The position numbers were made by a program, and so were the translations under genes. DNA of 64,000 nt from Escherichia ruysiae (GTDB lineage: Bacteria; Pseudomonadota; Gammaproteobacteria; Enterobacterales; Enterobacteriaceae), in NCBI RefSeq assembly GCF_902498915.1, contig NZ_CABVLQ010000001.1. One strand, written 5' to 3'. The notes under the pieces are model-generated. The model worked only from the letters and a program-made list of their open reading frames with translations. It was not told the DNA's origin and searched no databases. This document shows, piece after piece, positions 8,903 to 18,432 of the stretch (within the stretch, counting starts at the first letter, position 1; every line of letters starts with the position of its first letter).

Positions 8903-8916
8903 TTGATGTACATCAT
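8903..8916. promoter_or_regulatory. FNR-like site upstream of moaA / between moaA and ybhK
   Basis: TTGATGTACATCAT matches the FNR consensus TTGAT-N4-ATCAA with one terminal mismatch. It fits the known anaerobic induction of the moa operon. It also lies upstream of the divergent ybhK, so which promoter it serves is an inference. Confidence 0.55.
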
Positions 8917-9049
8917 CAGCAATGCAGTGCGTATATCGTCCTTTAGAGGTAGAAAACAATTATTTGTATCCTCAATATTGGCGGGTTAATTGCTGTTTCC
9001 CTGTCAGTTGCGCTACTGTAGCGCGGATAATCTGACTTCAGGAATTTAT

Positions 9050-9958
9050 ATGCGCAATCGTACGCTGGCTGACCTTGATCGTGTCGTTGCTCTCGGCGGA
9101 GGGCATGGACTGGGACGCGTTCTCTCATCACTTTCGTCTTTGGGTTCTCGTTTAACGGGCATTGTGACCACCACCGATAACGGTGGTTCAACAGGGCGTA
9201 TTCGCCGCTCAGAAGGCGGTATTGCCTGGGGCGATATGCGCAACTGTCTTAATCAGTTAATTACAGAACCCAGCGTCGCTTCCGCGATGTTTGAATATCG
9301 TTTTGGCGGTAATGGCGAGCTTTCCGGGCATAACCTTGGAAACCTGATGTTAAAGGCGCTGGACCACCTTAGCGTGCGGCCTCTGGAAGCCATCAATTTA
9401 ATTCGTAATCTGCTGAAAGTGGATGCGCATTTGATTCCGATGTCAGAGCATCCCGTTGATCTGATGGCGATTGACGATCAGGGGCATGAAGTTTACGGCG
9501 AGGTAAATATTGACCAGTTAACCACGCCGATTCAGGAATTACTGTTAACCCCTAATGTGCCTGCTACGCGTGAAGCTGTACATGCTATCAATGAAGCAGA
9601 TCTGATTCTTATCGGGCCAGGCAGTTTTTATACCAGCCTGATGCCGATCCTGCTGCTTAAGGAAATGGCGCAGGCATTACGCCGCACGCCAGCACCGATG
9701 GTCTATATCGGCAATCTGGGACGTGAACTTAGCCTACCAGCGGCGAATCTGAAACTGGAAAATAAGCTGGCGATTATGGAGCAGTATGTCGGCAAGAAGG
9801 TTATTGATGCCGTCGTCGTTGGGCCGAAAGTGGATGTTTCTGCGGTCACCGACAGAATAGTGATTCAGGATGTACTGGAGGCCAGCGATATCCCCTATCG
9901 TCATGACCGCCAGTTGTTACATAACGCACTGGAAAAGGCGTTACAGGCGTTGGGTTAA
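9050..9958 (+). CDS. ybhK: YvcK-family putative gluconeogenesis factor (YbhK, UPF0052)
   Basis: 302 residues starting MRNRTLADLDRVVALGGGHGLGR. The glycine-rich GGGHGLG and TTDNGGSTGRIRR motifs and the GPGSFYTSLMPILL segment mark the CofD-like/YvcK family. Relatives bind UDP-GlcNAc and influence carbon use and cell shape, and are related in fold to the F420 enzyme CofD. The function in E. coli is not settled. I chose the ATG at 9050; the frame is open upstream, but the earlier start gives a non-conserved extension. It is divergent from moaA and convergent with uvrB. Confidence 0.93.
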   Translation: MRNRTLADLDRVVALGGGHGLGRVLSSLSSLGSRLTGIVTTTDNGGSTGRIRRSEGGIAWGDMRNCLNQLITEPSVASAMFEYRFGGNGELSGHNLGNLMLKALDHLSVRPLEAINLIRNLLKVDAHLIPMSEHPVDLMAIDDQGHEVYGEVNIDQLTTPIQELLLTPNVPATREAVHAINEADLILIGPGSFYTSLMPILLLKEMAQALRRTPAPMVYIGNLGRELSLPAANLKLENKLAIMEQYVGKKVIDAVVVGPKVDVSAVTDRIVIQDVLEASDIPYRHDRQLLHNALEKALQALG

Positions 9959-10013
9959 CGGAAAACCGGAAGAACATTCCGCGTCAGATTGCAGACAAAG
10001 TGCGCGTTGTTCA

Positions 10014-10113
10014 TGTCGGATGCGGCGTGAACGCCTTATCCGGCCTACAAATCGCGCAAATTCAATATATTGCAGAGTGCATGTAGGCCTGATAAGCGTA
10101 GCGCATCAGGCAA
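10014..10113. repeat. BIME: two opposed REP units between ybhK and uvrB
   Basis: First unit TCGGATGCGGCGTGAACGCC...TCCGGCCTAC (10015-10048), second unit GTAGGCCTGATAAGCG...GCATCAGGCA (10083-10112) in the opposite sense. The pair sits between convergent 3' ends and occupies most of the 210-nt gap. It is bracketed by a 19-nt imperfect direct repeat (9963-9981 and 10136-10154). Confidence 0.9.
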
Positions 10114-10168
10114 TTTTACGTTTCTCATCAGCCTCAAACCAGAAGAACATTCCGGCTTTTTCATCTCG

Positions 10169-12190
<2,022 letters not shown>

Positions 12191-12259
12191 GAGTTGCTAC
12201 CTGAAGGAATGGGCGGGCAGGTGTGTAATTTTACTCGTCATGATTAATAATGCCAATAA

Positions 12260-12283
12260 ATTATACTGGATAAAAAAACAGTC
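12260..12283 (-). promoter_or_regulatory. uvrB promoter -10 with overlapping LexA (SOS) box
   Basis: On the minus strand ACTG-TTTTTTTATC-CAGTA gives the LexA pattern CTG-N10-CAG (12266-12281), running into TATAAT (12260-12265), 70 nt before the uvrB start. This matches the known LexA-controlled uvrB P2 promoter. Confidence 0.9.
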
Positions 12284-12375
12284 TCACACCACAACATTTC
12301 TGTTACGCCGTAAACTAAGGTCTCAACCGTAGGCAAAATTGACCCTGTGACGAGATAAAACTCTGGTCTGCAGGG

Positions 12376-12607
12376 TTATCCCCAGAGCAATGGCTTTTTT
12401 AACATTTGTCAAGATGGCTGATGACGGATTTATTGCAGGAGATGACACTTTCCTGACAGCCATTGCATTTATCTAACAGATTGAAAAATAAAAAATATTT
12501 ATTTAAGCCGTCTTTAGCGCCAATTTGCGTGCAAGCCGCGTATTCTCTCGCTTACCTTACGTTTTCTAACTCTAATGCACATGGTTATCCACAGGAATAG
12601 TGGATAA
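12376..12607. promoter_or_regulatory. DnaA boxes in the uvrB-bioD interval
   Basis: A perfect box TTATCCACA at 12585-12593 is followed by an inverted near-box AGTGGATAA at 12599-12607 (one mismatch). A third near-box TTATCCCCA is at 12376-12384. DnaA binding in the uvrB upstream region of E. coli has been reported, near its distal promoter P3. No gene is evident in the 573-nt interval 12191-12763. Confidence 0.75.
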
Positions 12608-12675
12608 CTACCTGCAGCCCCTATGTCCAGCCGCCTGGGCAATTCCCATACTAATCGTATAATGCCGGGGTAAAA

Positions 12676-12758
12676 TTTTTTTCGCGATTTTTTTAGCATT
12701 TGGTTGGTTAAATTACGGGCGACCGAAGACGCGATCTCGCTCGCAATTCAACCAATTT
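12676..12758 (-). terminator. Large hairpin after bioD, probable terminator
   Basis: TTGGTTGAATT and AATTTAACCAA pair around a GC-rich internal region (GCGAGCGAGATCGCG). On the minus strand this is followed by CCAAATGC and seven A, and on the plus strand by seven T. The T-run is on the plus-strand side at 12751-12757, so polarity as a bioD terminator is uncertain; it may act on transcripts entering from uvrB's side or as an RNA 3' structure. Confidence 0.45.
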
Positions 12759-12763
12759 TTTTG

Positions 12764-13444
12764 CTACTTCAGTGATGTGAGATTTATATATTTTCCGGTT
12801 AGCGCACTTTCTGGATTTTCCTGAAGCCAGGGAATTTCCCCCAGCAGCGGCGCGGGGATCATTCGGGTGAGCGTAGCCATATATTCACTGTGGCGTTTAC
12901 CCTGCGGCGTGACATCGTTCGCCACCCAGCCTGCGAGTGTTAGCCCTGCCTGCTGTACTGCCTGTGCTGTCAGCATCGCATGATTAATACAGCCGAGTTT
13001 CACGCCTACCACCAGTATCACCGGCAGGTGTTCCTGCGTTACCCAATCTGCAAACGTGAAGGAATCCGAAAGCGGCGTAAACCAGCCGCCCGCGCCCTCT
13101 ATCAGCACCCACTCAGCCTGGTGTTCCAGCGCACGTAATCCGGCACTCATCACCAATGGGTCAATTGGCCTGCCCTCTTGCGCGCTGATGATATGCGGCG
13201 AGGTCGGCTCTTCGAAGGTATATAGATTCACCGTGGCGTAATCCAGCTGCAGGCTGCTGTTGCGCTGTAACGCCAGTGCATCGCTGTTGCGTAAACCTTC
13301 TGCAGTCATTTCGCTACCAGAGGCAACGGGTTTGTAGCCTGCCGTCCGGTAACCTGCGGCCTTCGCGGCCTGCAACAGTGCGCAACTGGCAACGGTTTTA
13401 CCCACTTCGGTGTCCGTTCCGGTGACAAAATAGCGTTTACTCAC
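12764..13444 (-). CDS. bioD: Dethiobiotin synthetase
   Basis: 226 residues. It closes the ureido ring of biotin from 7,8-diaminopelargonate, CO2 and ATP. The P-loop is GTDTEVGKTV at residues 8-17, and the conserved VLIEGAGGWFTPL and KLGCINHAMLT segments are present. It is the last gene of bioBFCD; its ATG overlaps the bioC stop by 8 nt. The C-terminus ends INLTSLK, which differs slightly from the K-12 ending as I remember it. Confidence 0.98.
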   Translation of the reverse strand: MSKRYFVTGTDTEVGKTVASCALLQAAKAAGYRTAGYKPVASGSEMTAEGLRNSDALALQRNSSLQLDYATVNLYTFEEPTSPHIISAQEGRPIDPLVMSAGLRALEHQAEWVLIEGAGGWFTPLSDSFTFADWVTQEHLPVILVVGVKLGCINHAMLTAQAVQQAGLTLAGWVANDVTPQGKRHSEYMATLTRMIPAPLLGEIPWLQENPESALTGKYINLTSLK

Positions 13445-14192
13445 GAGTAATTACTCCCAAAAAAAGATAATAAGTCAGGGGATATCGCCCCTGCTGTTGC
13501 GGCCAGGCCAGTTGCAGTTGTTGTAACTGTGAACGGGTTAATACTCGCTGATCGCGCCCTGCGTGAAGATGCGTTGCGCCAATGCCTTTCAGCGAACGCA
13601 TGGCACTGAGCGCATCATCAAAGCACAGAGTGATGGGTTGAAGATGGTGTTGATAACATAAGCCTTTCAGCGCCTGTTCAATGTCAGCGGGTAGTAAAAA
13701 GTGATTAGCATGAGGCCGTTCATCTACCGCTTGCCACGCCTGATGTAATTCAGGGAGCGATCCCTGCGCCAGCGTGGTAAATGCCACCACGCCGCCGGGG
13801 CGTACTACGCGACAAAGCTCACCTAATGCCGTGGATAAATTACCGCACCACTGCACCGCGAGATTGCTCCATGCAAGATCGAACGTCGCAGTCGCTAACG
13901 GCAGGGATTCGATATCCCCCGCCAGATAATGATCTGCGGCATCCTTCTGGCGTGCCTGGGCAAGCATTGGCGGCGAGAGATCTAACGCCATCACCTGCTC
14001 GCTGCGCTCGCGCCAGTGGCGGCTCATCCAGCCAGGTCCACAGCCAGCGTCCAGCACACGGGCGTATTTGCGTTGCGGGAGCATTGCCAGCAAGGCATCG
14101 GCGCTCTGACGCTGTAACTCTGCGTGTTGCTCATACTGTGAGGCTGCCCGACCAAATGCCGCTGCAATGGCTTGTTTATTAACCGTTGCCAT
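13437..14192 (-). CDS. bioC: Malonyl-ACP O-methyltransferase
   Basis: 251 residues from the ATG at 14192 (MATVNKQAIAAAFGRAASQYEQHAELQ). It methylates malonyl-ACP so that the fatty-acid enzymes can build the pimeloyl chain. The SAM-binding motif LDAGCGPGWMSRHW lies around residue 46, with motif II DLSPPML and motif IV FDLAWSNLAVQW. It overlaps bioF by 14 nt at the start and bioD by 8 nt at the end, consistent with coupled translation. Several substitutions relative to the K-12 sequence I recall suggest a diverged strain. Confidence 0.98.
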   Translation of the reverse strand: MATVNKQAIAAAFGRAASQYEQHAELQRQSADALLAMLPQRKYARVLDAGCGPGWMSRHWRERSEQVMALDLSPPMLAQARQKDAADHYLAGDIESLPLATATFDLAWSNLAVQWCGNLSTALGELCRVVRPGGVVAFTTLAQGSLPELHQAWQAVDERPHANHFLLPADIEQALKGLCYQHHLQPITLCFDDALSAMRSLKGIGATHLHAGRDQRVLTRSQLQQLQLAWPQQQGRYPLTYYLFLGVITRE

Positions 14193-15333
14193 GCAGCACC
14201 TCCAGCAGACGGTCGATATCCTGCATTTCATGCGCTGCGGTTAGCGTTAAGCGCAGTCGCGCAGTACCAGCGGGTACGGTTGGCGGGCGAATCGCCGTGA
14301 CCCAGCAGCCTTGCTGGCGCAGTTTTTCTGCCAGTTGTAACGCACGGCTGTTATCACCGACGATCAATGGCTGGATGGCGCTGCATGAATCAGCAAGCGT
14401 AAACGGCAAATCCTGTACTCCGGCACGAAAACGCGCAATGAGTGACGCCAGTTTTTCGCGCCGTGCATCACCCTCATCACGGCGAATGACCGCCAGCGAC
14501 GCACGTAATGCCTGCGCCTGAGCGGGCGGCATACTGGTGCTATAGATAAGATGGCGGGCAAATTGCAGCAGATAATCCGCCACAGTTTCAGAGCAAAGCA
14601 CCGCCGCACCGCTGACACCAAATCCTTTGCCAAACGTAACAACCAGCAATTCCGGCCTCACCTGCTGTTGCCAGCAGCTACCGCGCCCCTGTTCACCGAT
14701 AACACCCGTACCGTGGGCATCGTCGACCATCAACCAGCCATTGTGCTGTTGCGTCTCACGGTGGATTTCCGTCAGCGGCGCACTATCGCCGTCCATACTG
14801 AATACGCCTTCTGTCACCACCAGTCGCAACCCTGGACAGGAGGAAGCAAGCAGGCGCGCCAGATGAGCGACATCGTTATGAGCAAAACGGCGAAGCTGCG
14901 CCGGACTTAAACTGGCCGCTTCCTGCAAGGAGGCGTGGCTAAGCCGGTCGGCAACGATGCGGTCATCTTTCGCCATCATCGCGGCAATGACCGCCTGATT
15001 AGCGGCAAAACCGGAGATAAACAGCAGCGCCCGCGAATAACCCAGCCACTCGGCCAGTTCTTCTTCCAGCGCCTGATGCGCCACGCTATAACCGCTGACG
15101 TGACCGGAACCGCCACTACCGACGCCAAATTGCTCCGCACCCTGCTGCCAGGCACGGATAATTTGCGGATGATGGCTTAAACCTAAGTAATCGTTACTGG
15201 AAAAGTTCAGATACTGCCGTTCGTCCGCCACCAGCCAGCGTCCGGCGCCTTGTGCCACCGGATAACGGCAACGCAGGGCATCGGCAGCACGCCGCGCATC
15301 GAGCGCCGCGTTAATCTTCTCCTGCCAGGTCAT
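14179..15333 (-). CDS. bioF: 8-amino-7-oxononanoate synthase
   Basis: 384 residues of the alpha-oxoamine synthase family (PLP fold type I). It condenses pimeloyl-ACP with L-alanine. Visible are NFSSNDYLGLSHHP, the PLP-contacting FAANQAV, DDAHGTGVIG (Asp binding the pyridine nitrogen), and the Schiff-base lysine in VTFGKGFGVSGAAV. The start overlaps the bioB stop by 4 nt. Confidence 0.98.
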   Translation of the reverse strand: MTWQEKINAALDARRAADALRCRYPVAQGAGRWLVADERQYLNFSSNDYLGLSHHPQIIRAWQQGAEQFGVGSGGSGHVSGYSVAHQALEEELAEWLGYSRALLFISGFAANQAVIAAMMAKDDRIVADRLSHASLQEAASLSPAQLRRFAHNDVAHLARLLASSCPGLRLVVTEGVFSMDGDSAPLTEIHRETQQHNGWLMVDDAHGTGVIGEQGRGSCWQQQVRPELLVVTFGKGFGVSGAAVLCSETVADYLLQFARHLIYSTSMPPAQAQALRASLAVIRRDEGDARREKLASLIARFRAGVQDLPFTLADSCSAIQPLIVGDNSRALQLAEKLRQQGCWVTAIRPPTVPAGTARLRLTLTAAHEMQDIDRLLEVLHGNG

Positions 15334-16370
15334 AGGGCTGCCGCGTTGTAGTATTCGTCGGTGTCCGGGGTCATCAGCGCCTGTTCCAGACGTTGCTGTT
15401 GTTCGTTATCGCCCGCCAGAACGGCGGTTTGTTGCGGATTCAGCCCCAGTTTGCGGAACAGTTGCAGGTCTTTATCTTCTTCCGGATTCGGCGTGGTCAG
15501 CAGTTTGCAACCGTAGAAAATCGAGTTAGCTCCGGCCATAAAGCACATCGCCTGAGTCTGTTCGTTCATCTGCTCGCGTCCGGCAGAAAGGCGCACATAA
15601 GAGGTCGGCATCAGGATCCGCGCCACCGCAATGGTGCGAATAAAATCAAAGGCATCGACATCATCGTTATCCGCCAGCGGCGTGCCTTTCACCTTCACCA
15701 GCATGTTGATTGGTACGCTTTCCGGCGGCGTCGGCAGGTTTGCCAGTTGCAGCAATAATCCGGCGCGATCTTTCACCGTTTCGCCTAAGCCCACAATGCC
15801 ACCTGAGCAGACTTTGATCCCGGCATCGCGCACTTTTTCCAGCGTATCGAGGCGTTCCTGGTAGGTACGCGTGGTAATGATATTGCCGTAAAACTCCGGC
15901 GAGGTGTCGAGGTTGTGGTTGTAGTAATCCAGCCCGGCATTCGCAAGGCGCTGCGCCTGGGATTCACTTAATGTCCCCAGCGTCATACACGCCTCCAGCC
16001 CCATCGCTTTTACCCCCTGCACCATCTGCTCGAGATAGGGCATATCGCGTTCGTGCGGATTCTTCCACGCCGCGCCCATGCAGAAACGTGTCGATCCCGC
16101 CGCTTTCGCTTTGCGCGCCGACTCCAGCACCTGTTCAACTTCCATCAACCGCTCGGCTTCCAGCCCGGTTTTGTAGCGCGAGCTTTGCGGGCAGTATTTG
16201 CAGTCTTCCGGACAAGCTCCGGTCTTAATCGACAGCAAAGTGCTGACCTGTACCTGACGAGGATCGAAATGCTGACGATGCACCTGCTGCGCTTCAAACA
16301 GCAGATCCAGCAACGGTTTTTCAAATAATTCTGTGACTTGCGACAATGTCCAGCGTGGGCGGTGAGCCAT
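15330..16370 (-). CDS. bioB: Biotin synthase (radical SAM)
   Basis: 346 residues. BioB inserts sulfur into dethiobiotin. The [4Fe-4S] motif CPEDCKYC (CxxxCxxC) lies near residue 53. The sacrificial [2Fe-2S] cluster ligands fall within FCMGAAW, MTLG and the CSGG segment expected for the family. It is the first gene of bioBFCD, with its start 46 nt from the edge of the BirA operator that it shares with bioA. Confidence 0.99.
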   Translation of the reverse strand: MAHRPRWTLSQVTELFEKPLLDLLFEAQQVHRQHFDPRQVQVSTLLSIKTGACPEDCKYCPQSSRYKTGLEAERLMEVEQVLESARKAKAAGSTRFCMGAAWKNPHERDMPYLEQMVQGVKAMGLEACMTLGTLSESQAQRLANAGLDYYNHNLDTSPEFYGNIITTRTYQERLDTLEKVRDAGIKVCSGGIVGLGETVKDRAGLLLQLANLPTPPESVPINMLVKVKGTPLADNDDVDAFDFIRTIAVARILMPTSYVRLSAGREQMNEQTQAMCFMAGANSIFYGCKLLTTPNPEEDKDLQLFRKLGLNPQQTAVLAGDNEQQQRLEQALMTPDTDEYYNAAAL

Positions 16371-16415
16371 GGGGCTTCTCCAGAACGTGTTTTTTGTTGT
16401 TAATTCGGTGTAGAC

Positions 16416-16449
16416 TTGTAAACCTAAATCTTTTCATTTTGGTTTACAA
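16416..16449. promoter_or_regulatory. bio operator (BirA binding site) between divergent bioB and bioA promoters
   Basis: Perfect arms TTGTAAACC (16416-16424) and GGTTTACAA (16441-16449) with a 16-nt spacer, the classic BirA/biotinyl-5'-AMP operator. It lies in the 86-nt interval between bioB and bioA and represses both directions. Confidence 0.97.
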
Positions 16450-16456
16450 GTCGATT

Positions 16457-17746
16457 ATGACAATGGACGATCTTGCCTTTGACCAACGCCATATCTGGCA
16501 CCCGTACACATCCATGACCTCCCCGCTGCCGGTTTATCCGGTGGCGAGCGCGGAAGGTTGCGAGCTGATTTTGTCTGACGGCAGACGCCTGGTTGACGGT
16601 ATGTCGTCCTGGTGGGCGGCGATCCACGGTTACAATCACCCGCAGCTTAATGCGGCGATGAAGTCGCAAATTGATGCCATGTCGCATGTGATGTTTGGCG
16701 GTATCACCCATGCGCCCGCCATCGAGCTATGCCGCAAACTGGTGGCAATGACGCCACAACCGCTGGAGTGCGTTTTTCTCGCGGACTCCGGCTCCGTAGC
16801 GGTGGAAGTGGCGATGAAGATGGCGTTGCAGTACTGGCAGACCAAAGGCGAAGCACGCCAGCGTTTTCTGACCTTCCGCAATGGTTATCATGGCGATACT
16901 TTTGGCGCGATGTCGGTATGCGATCCTGACAACTCTATGCACAGCCTGTGGAAAGGCTATCTGCCAGAAAACTTGTTTGCTCCAGCCCCGCAAAGCCGCA
17001 TGGACGGCGAATGGGATGAGCGCGATATGGTGGGCTTTGCGCGCCTGATGGCAGCGCATCGTCATGAAATCGCTGCGGTGATCATTGAACCGATTGTCCA
17101 GGGCGCAGGCGGGATGCGCATGTATCATCCGGAATGGTTAAAACGAATCCGCAAAATGTGCGATCGTGAAGGTATCTTGCTGATTGCTGACGAAATCGCC
17201 ACCGGATTTGGTCGAACCGGCAAACTGTTTGCCTGTGAACATGCAGAAATCGCGCCGGACATTTTGTGCCTCGGTAAAGCCTTAACCGGCGGCACGATGA
17301 CCCTTTCCGCCACGATCACCACGCGCGAGGTTGCAGAAACTATCAGTAACGGCGAAGCTGGTTGCTTTATGCACGGGCCAACTTTTATGGGCAATCCACT
17401 GGCCTGCGCGGCAGCGAACGCCAGCCTGACGATTATTGAATCCGGTAAATGGCACCAGCAGGTGGCAAATATTGAAGCGCAACTACGTGAGCAACTGGCA
17501 CCAGCCCGTGACGCCGAAATGGTTGCCGATGTGCGCGTGCTGGGGGCAATTGGCGTAGTCGAAACCACTCGTCCGGTGAATATGGCAGCACTGCAAAAAT
17601 TCTTTGTCGAGCAGGGTGTGTGGATCCGGCCTTTTGGCAAACTGATTTACCTGATGCCGCCCTATATTATTCGCCCGGAACAGTTGCAGCGCCTGACCGC
17701 AGCGGTAAATCGCGCCGTACTGGATGAAACATTTTTTTGCCAATAA
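16457..17746 (+). CDS. bioA: Adenosylmethionine-8-amino-7-oxononanoate aminotransferase
   Basis: 429 residues. It makes 7,8-diaminopelargonate using S-adenosylmethionine as amino donor. Class-III aminotransferase features are WHPYTSM, FADSGSVAVEVA-type PLP-phosphate loop (FLADSGSVAVEVAMK), ADEIATGFGRTG and the PLP lysine in CLGKALTGG. I chose the ATG at 16457, which follows the BirA operator. Starts further upstream would place the operator inside the gene. Confidence 0.98.
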   Translation: MTMDDLAFDQRHIWHPYTSMTSPLPVYPVASAEGCELILSDGRRLVDGMSSWWAAIHGYNHPQLNAAMKSQIDAMSHVMFGGITHAPAIELCRKLVAMTPQPLECVFLADSGSVAVEVAMKMALQYWQTKGEARQRFLTFRNGYHGDTFGAMSVCDPDNSMHSLWKGYLPENLFAPAPQSRMDGEWDERDMVGFARLMAAHRHEIAAVIIEPIVQGAGGMRMYHPEWLKRIRKMCDREGILLIADEIATGFGRTGKLFACEHAEIAPDILCLGKALTGGTMTLSATITTREVAETISNGEAGCFMHGPTFMGNPLACAAANASLTIIESGKWHQQVANIEAQLREQLAPARDAEMVADVRVLGAIGVVETTRPVNMAALQKFFVEQGVWIRPFGKLIYLMPPYIIRPEQLQRLTAAVNRAVLDETFFCQ

Positions 17747-17804
17747 CGGGAAGTCAGCGTGAGGGTTTCTGGCTACACTTTCTGCAAACAAGAAAGGAGG
17801 GTTC

Positions 17805-18281
17805 ATGAAACTCATCAGTAACGATCTGCGCGATGGCGATAAGCTGCCGCATCGTCATGTCTTTAACGGCATGGGTTACGATGGCGATAATATTTCGCCA
17901 CATCTGGCGTGGGATGATGTTCCTGCGGGAACGAAAAGTTTTGTTGTCACCTGCTACGACCCGGATGCGCCAACCGGCTCCGGCTGGTGGCACTGGGTAG
18001 TTGTTAACTTACCCGCTGATACCCGTGTATTGCCGCAAGGATTTGGCTCTAGTCTGGTAGCAATCCCTGATGGCGTGCTCCAGACACGCACCGATTTTGG
18101 TAAAACCGGGTACGATGGCGCAGCGCCGCCGAAAGGCGAAACTCATCGCTACATTTTTACTGTTCACGCGCTGAATGTAGAACGTATTGATGTCGATGAA
18201 GGTGCCAGCGGCGCGATGGTCGGTTTTAACGTTCATTTCCACTCTCTCGCCAGCGCATCAATTACCGCGATGTTCAGTTAA
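17805..18281 (+). CDS. ybhB: YbhB, Raf-kinase-inhibitor/PEBP-family protein
   Basis: 158 residues of the phosphatidylethanolamine-binding protein family. Ligand-pocket motifs YDPDAPTGSGWWHWVVVNLP and the later RYIFTVHAL are clear. There is no signal peptide, so it is cytoplasmic. A strong Shine-Dalgarno (AAGGAGGG) precedes the ATG. The biological role is unknown. It lies 58 nt after bioA in the same direction and may be partly co-transcribed. Confidence 0.95.
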   Translation: MKLISNDLRDGDKLPHRHVFNGMGYDGDNISPHLAWDDVPAGTKSFVVTCYDPDAPTGSGWWHWVVVNLPADTRVLPQGFGSSLVAIPDGVLQTRTDFGKTGYDGAAPPKGETHRYIFTVHALNVERIDVDEGASGAMVGFNVHFHSLASASITAMFS

Positions 18282-18288
18282 ATGTTCT

Positions 18289-18313
18289 GTCAGATGGTGC
18301 AAGGCCATCTGAC
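18289..18313. other. Stem-loop after ybhB
   Basis: Perfect 9-bp stem GTCAGATGG / CCATCTGAC with a 7-nt loop, 8 nt after the ybhB stop. No T-run follows directly, so it may be a transcript 3'-end structure and not a simple intrinsic terminator. Confidence 0.6.
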
Positions 18314-18371
18314 ATCACTTAAAGGTATTAAAAACAACTTTTTGTCTTTTTACCTTCCCGTTTCGCTCAAG

Positions 18372-18386
18372 TTAGTATAAAAAAGC
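18372..18386. other. Phage lambda attachment site attB core, unoccupied
   Basis: TTAGTATAAAAAAGC is the exact 15-bp common core of lambda att sites (reverse strand GCTTTTTTATACTAA). It is flanked by CTCAAG and AGGCTTCAA as in the bacterial B and B' arms. It sits between ybhB and ybhC, the known location between gal and bio. No prophage is inserted. Confidence 0.97.
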
Positions 18387-18432
18387 AGGCTTCAACGGAT
18401 TTATTTTTCCATTTCAAAGCCCGGAGCAACCT

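Noticed and set aside
10014..10113. Paired inverted repeats as a possible origin or attachment site
   Set aside because: Both arms match the REP consensus found at eight or more other places in this window.
16346..16456. Extended BioA start
   Set aside because: It would run through bioB's start and the BirA operator. The known N-terminus corresponds to the ATG at 16457.
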